A DNA stretch of 7,615 nucleotides from JBEIUO01 sp964549785 (GTDB lineage Bacteria > Planctomycetota > Phycisphaerae > Phycisphaerales > UBA1924), in contig CAZJXA010000164.1 in assembly GCA_964549785.1 (NCBI GenBank), positions 1 to 7,615 on the forward strand. Direction: 5' to 3'. The number at the start of each line of letters is the position of its first letter. Position 1 is the stretch's first letter. Below the pieces are notes generated by a model. The model saw only the letters and a list, made by a program, of their open reading frames with translations. It searched no databases and had not been told where the DNA came from. Made by a program: the position numbers and the translations under genes. Below, piece by piece: positions 6,202-7,615 of this stretch.

Positions 6202-6239
6202 CGAGAACAAGCGTAGTTCTCGCCGCGCTCGATGTCCAA
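6202..6239 (-). promoter_or_regulatory. Candidate promoter of tRNA-Pro with overlapping dyad
   Basis: On the - strand, TTGGAC (6234-6239) and TACGCT (6210-6215) are separated by 18 bases. The -10-like box ends 13 bases before the tRNA 5' end, a sensible distance for a short leader. A perfect 7-bp inverted repeat, CGAGAAC-N7-GTTCTCG (6202-6222), overlaps the -10-like box. Both boxes are imperfect matches to the sigma-70 consensus. Confidence 0.35.
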
Positions 6240-6260
6240 ACCCTGGTTCGCCGCGCGAAA

Positions 6261-6300
6261 TGAAAAACGCCGCGGACAACACGGTGTCGCCCGCGGCGTT
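6261..6300 (-). terminator. Intrinsic terminator of the fibre protein gene
   Basis: On the - strand a perfect 10-bp stem, AACGCCGCGG/CCGCGGCGTT (6291-6300 with 6266-6275), encloses a further GACA/TGTC pairing. It runs into TTTTTCA. It lies 55 bases after the fibre gene stop and is a textbook rho-independent terminator, so tRNA-Pro is unlikely to be co-transcribed with the fibre gene. Confidence 0.88.
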
Positions 6301-6355
6301 GAAGGGGGCATGGAACACCACTTTGGGCCGGTGGTCGGTTTCTATCTCGCAAACC

Positions 6356-7615
6356 TCATGCCTTGCGCCGGCGGAAAGCCGCAAGGGCGATGAGCACGGG
6401 CAGGCCTATCGCGGCGGTGCCTAGCCCCGCGCGCATGCCTGCCGCCCGTTCATTGGCCTTGGCGGTTTCCGACATGGAGGACTTCCATTCGAGGAGCATG
6501 GCGATCTGCTCGTCGCGTTCGGCCAATTCGGCTTCGAGCTTGCTGTTCAGTCCTTTGATCGCCGCGAACGCGACGCCTTGGGCATTGGTCGCGTGGATCA
6601 CGGTGTCGTCAGCCCCGCCCAGGTGGAAAGCGGCCTGGAAGTCCTGAGCCATCGGCCCGACATACTGAATGGTGGCGTCGGAGCCCTTGAAGTTCCAACG
6701 CGTCACGGGCAACCCGAGGACCTTACTTAGCATTTCTGCGTCATCGATGTCGGTGAAGTTTTCCTTGAGGTTGCGGTCGGAGGCATTGAAGGACTGGCCG
6801 GACGAATCGAACCCACAGAAACCGCCCGAGTTAGTCTTTCCACGGAGGACGTCCGACGCGCCCGTCGCCGAACCGTCGCCGCTGTTGTTATTGATGTAGA
6901 TCGAGCCGTTGGCGAAAACCGCCCGCCCCGCGGCAGCCCGAGTATCGAACCAGCCGCCGTTGCCGCCGCTGACATTCAGGTTTTCGCCGCGCACGCCGTG
7001 GGCCGTCGGGCTTCCGCCTGCCGGGATCTGGCCGAAAACGCCCGCGTTGGTGCCGAAACTGCCGGTCGCGCGGCCGAGCACGCCGCTGAGCCCGGCCTGT
7101 GTGCCGGTCGTACCGGAGATGCCGTTCCCAGTAGAAGACGTGCCGGTAACACCGGTTCCGCCCTGTGCTGCGCCGAGCACGCCTGAGCCCACGCTGCCCG
7201 AGCCATATACGCCCGCCGAGGCGACGTTTGAGTTGTTGAAGGTCGTTCCCCATACGCCATATCCGGTGGCGCTGCTGGTACCCAGTTCACCATAGAGAGC
7301 GGTGGTGCCGGCCGCGTTGCTGGTCGGGCTTCGCACGAGCACTTTGATCGTGGCTTCAGGCGCGCCGCCGAAGACAGTGCTGCCCGAAAGATTAAACGAG
7401 GCATTCTGACCCGTTATGGTGAACGGGGCCGATGCCCCCGTCGCCCCGGTCGCTCCGGCAATGCCCTGCGGCCCCGCTGGGCCGGTCGCGCCGGCGGGAC
7501 CGGTGTTGCCCTGCAGCCCTTGGGCGCCGGTCGCGCCCGTGAGCCCGGTGTCACCTTGCGCACCTTGCGGGCCAACGGGGCCAGCTGCGCCGGTCTCGCC
7601 CTGCAGCCCTTGTGC
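6356..7615 (-). CDS. Collagen-like fibre protein with S74 endosialidase-chaperone domain and C-terminal membrane anchor (5' end outside window)
   Basis: The frame is open to the right edge, so the last 419 residues are seen. GTG 7342 is not the real start: the coding sequence continues unbroken upstream as collagen-like repeats. Numbering from the window edge, residues 3-62 are 20 uninterrupted Gly-X-Y triplets (GPA, GAT and GPQ types), which are expected to form a trimeric triple helix. About 63-270 is a Gly/Ser/Thr-rich fibre region with GVYG/GVLG/GVFG-type repeats. The peptidase S74 module, an intramolecular trimerisation chaperone first known from phage tail spikes, starts at about 277. 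Its SDRNLKENF motif carries S279 and K284, the Ser/Lys pair used for autocleavage, and YVGPMAQDF follows. About 355-383 is a coiled coil (LNSKLEAELAERDEQIAMLLEW). Residues 397-419 are a hydrophobic helix ending in FRRRKA, a PEP-CTERM- or GlyGly-CTERM-like anchor. Likely a surface fibre; its function is unknown. Confidence 0.88.
   Translation of the reverse strand, partial: AQGLQGETGAAGPVGPQGAQGDTGLTGATGAQGLQGNTGPAGATGPAGPQGIAGATGATGASAPFTITGQNASFNLSGSTVFGGAPEATIKVLVRSPTSNAAGTTALYGELGTSSATGYGVWGTTFNNSNVASAGVYGSGSVGSGVLGAAQGGTGVTGTSSTGNGISGTTGTQAGLSGVLGRATGSFGTNAGVFGQIPAGGSPTAHGVRGENLNVSGGNGGWFDTRAAAGRAVFANGSIYINNNSGDGSATGASDVLRGKTNSGGFCGFDSSGQSFNASDRNLKENFTDIDDAEMLSKVLGLPVTRWNFKGSDATIQYVGPMAQDFQAAFHLGGADDTVIHATNAQGVAFAAIKGLNSKLEAELAERDEQIAMLLEWKSSMSETAKANERAAGMRAGLGTAAIGLPVLIALAAFRRRKA
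7508..7612 (-). repeat. 90-base repeat unit in the collagen-like coding sequence
   Basis: The 15-base word GCCCTGCAGCCCTTG (+ strand) occurs at 7508-7522 and again at 7598-7612. The copies are exactly 90 bases apart, which is 10 Gly-X-Y triplets. Both encode Q-G-L-Q-G within the collagen-like stretch, which suggests the stalk grew by in-frame duplication. At least one copy abuts the window edge. Confidence 0.7.

Noticed and set aside
6107..6352. Minus-strand open frame containing GVAQLGSACGSGPQGRRFESCRP
   Set aside because: This is the classic spurious translation of a tRNA gene, and it also runs through the fibre gene's terminator.
6011..6424. Plus-strand open frame containing VGATGFEPATLWTRTTRATKLRYTP
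   Set aside because: This is the antisense translation of tRNA-Pro, a well-known false protein. It also crosses two terminators and the end of the fibre gene.
6356..7615. Prophage tail-fibre gene
   Set aside because: The S74 domain is phage-like, but the collagen repeats, C-terminal membrane anchor, own terminator and absence of other phage genes fit a cellular surface protein better. The adjacent tRNA shows no attachment-site repeat in the window.

Overview
The window looks like a piece of chromosome from a GC-rich, diderm-type bacterium. Evidence includes Sec and lipoprotein signals, an exported Msr fusion and a surface-fibre protein. Gene content and style (an ECF-type sigma factor, a collagen-like fibre with an S74 chaperone domain ending in a short membrane anchor with an RRRK tail, and a TTG-initiated lipoprotein) fit Planctomycetota or a neighbouring phylum. 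That taxonomic call is an inference; no rRNA or marker gene is present. There are no phage structural genes, transposases, CRISPR arrays or integrases.

Layout, left to right. (1) Bases 2-391 hold the C-terminal part of an unrecognised helical protein on the + strand. (2) After a 141-base leader with a stem-loop comes a full-length exported MsrB-MsrA methionine sulfoxide reductase fusion (533-1600, +). (3) From 1601 to 2553 the assembly is damaged. A DUF2809-like membrane protein (+) runs into a 100-N gap (1932-2031) from the left. An ECF sigma factor (-) with an apparent frameshift runs into it from the right. The two genes are convergent and both 3' ends are lost in the gap. (4) A probable two-gene transporter operon follows on +: a NhaD/CitMHS-type ion transporter (2581-4026) and, 48 bases later in the same frame, a TSUP (TauE/SafE) exporter (4075-4905). 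(5) Convergent to it is a putative lipoprotein (4966-5775, -). (6) Bases 5776-6077 carry no convincing gene. (7) On the - strand lie a tRNA-Pro(CGG) with its own terminator and candidate promoter, a strong intrinsic terminator, and the C-terminal 419 residues of a collagen-like fibre protein with an S74 endosialidase-chaperone domain (6356 to the right edge).

Functional links are modest. The exported MsrBA would repair oxidised methionines in envelope proteins. The ion transporter and TSUP protein are probably co-transcribed, but their substrates cannot be read from sequence. The fibre protein is the most architecturally interesting item. It joins a Gly-X-Y collagen-like stalk, a glycine-rich fibre, a Ser/Lys S74 module with both dyad residues present, a coiled coil and a C-terminal membrane segment. 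I found no clear evidence of a wholly new multi-gene system. The best leads are the fibre architecture, the alternative resolving cysteine in MsrB, and the broken or mis-assembled sigma/DUF2809 region.
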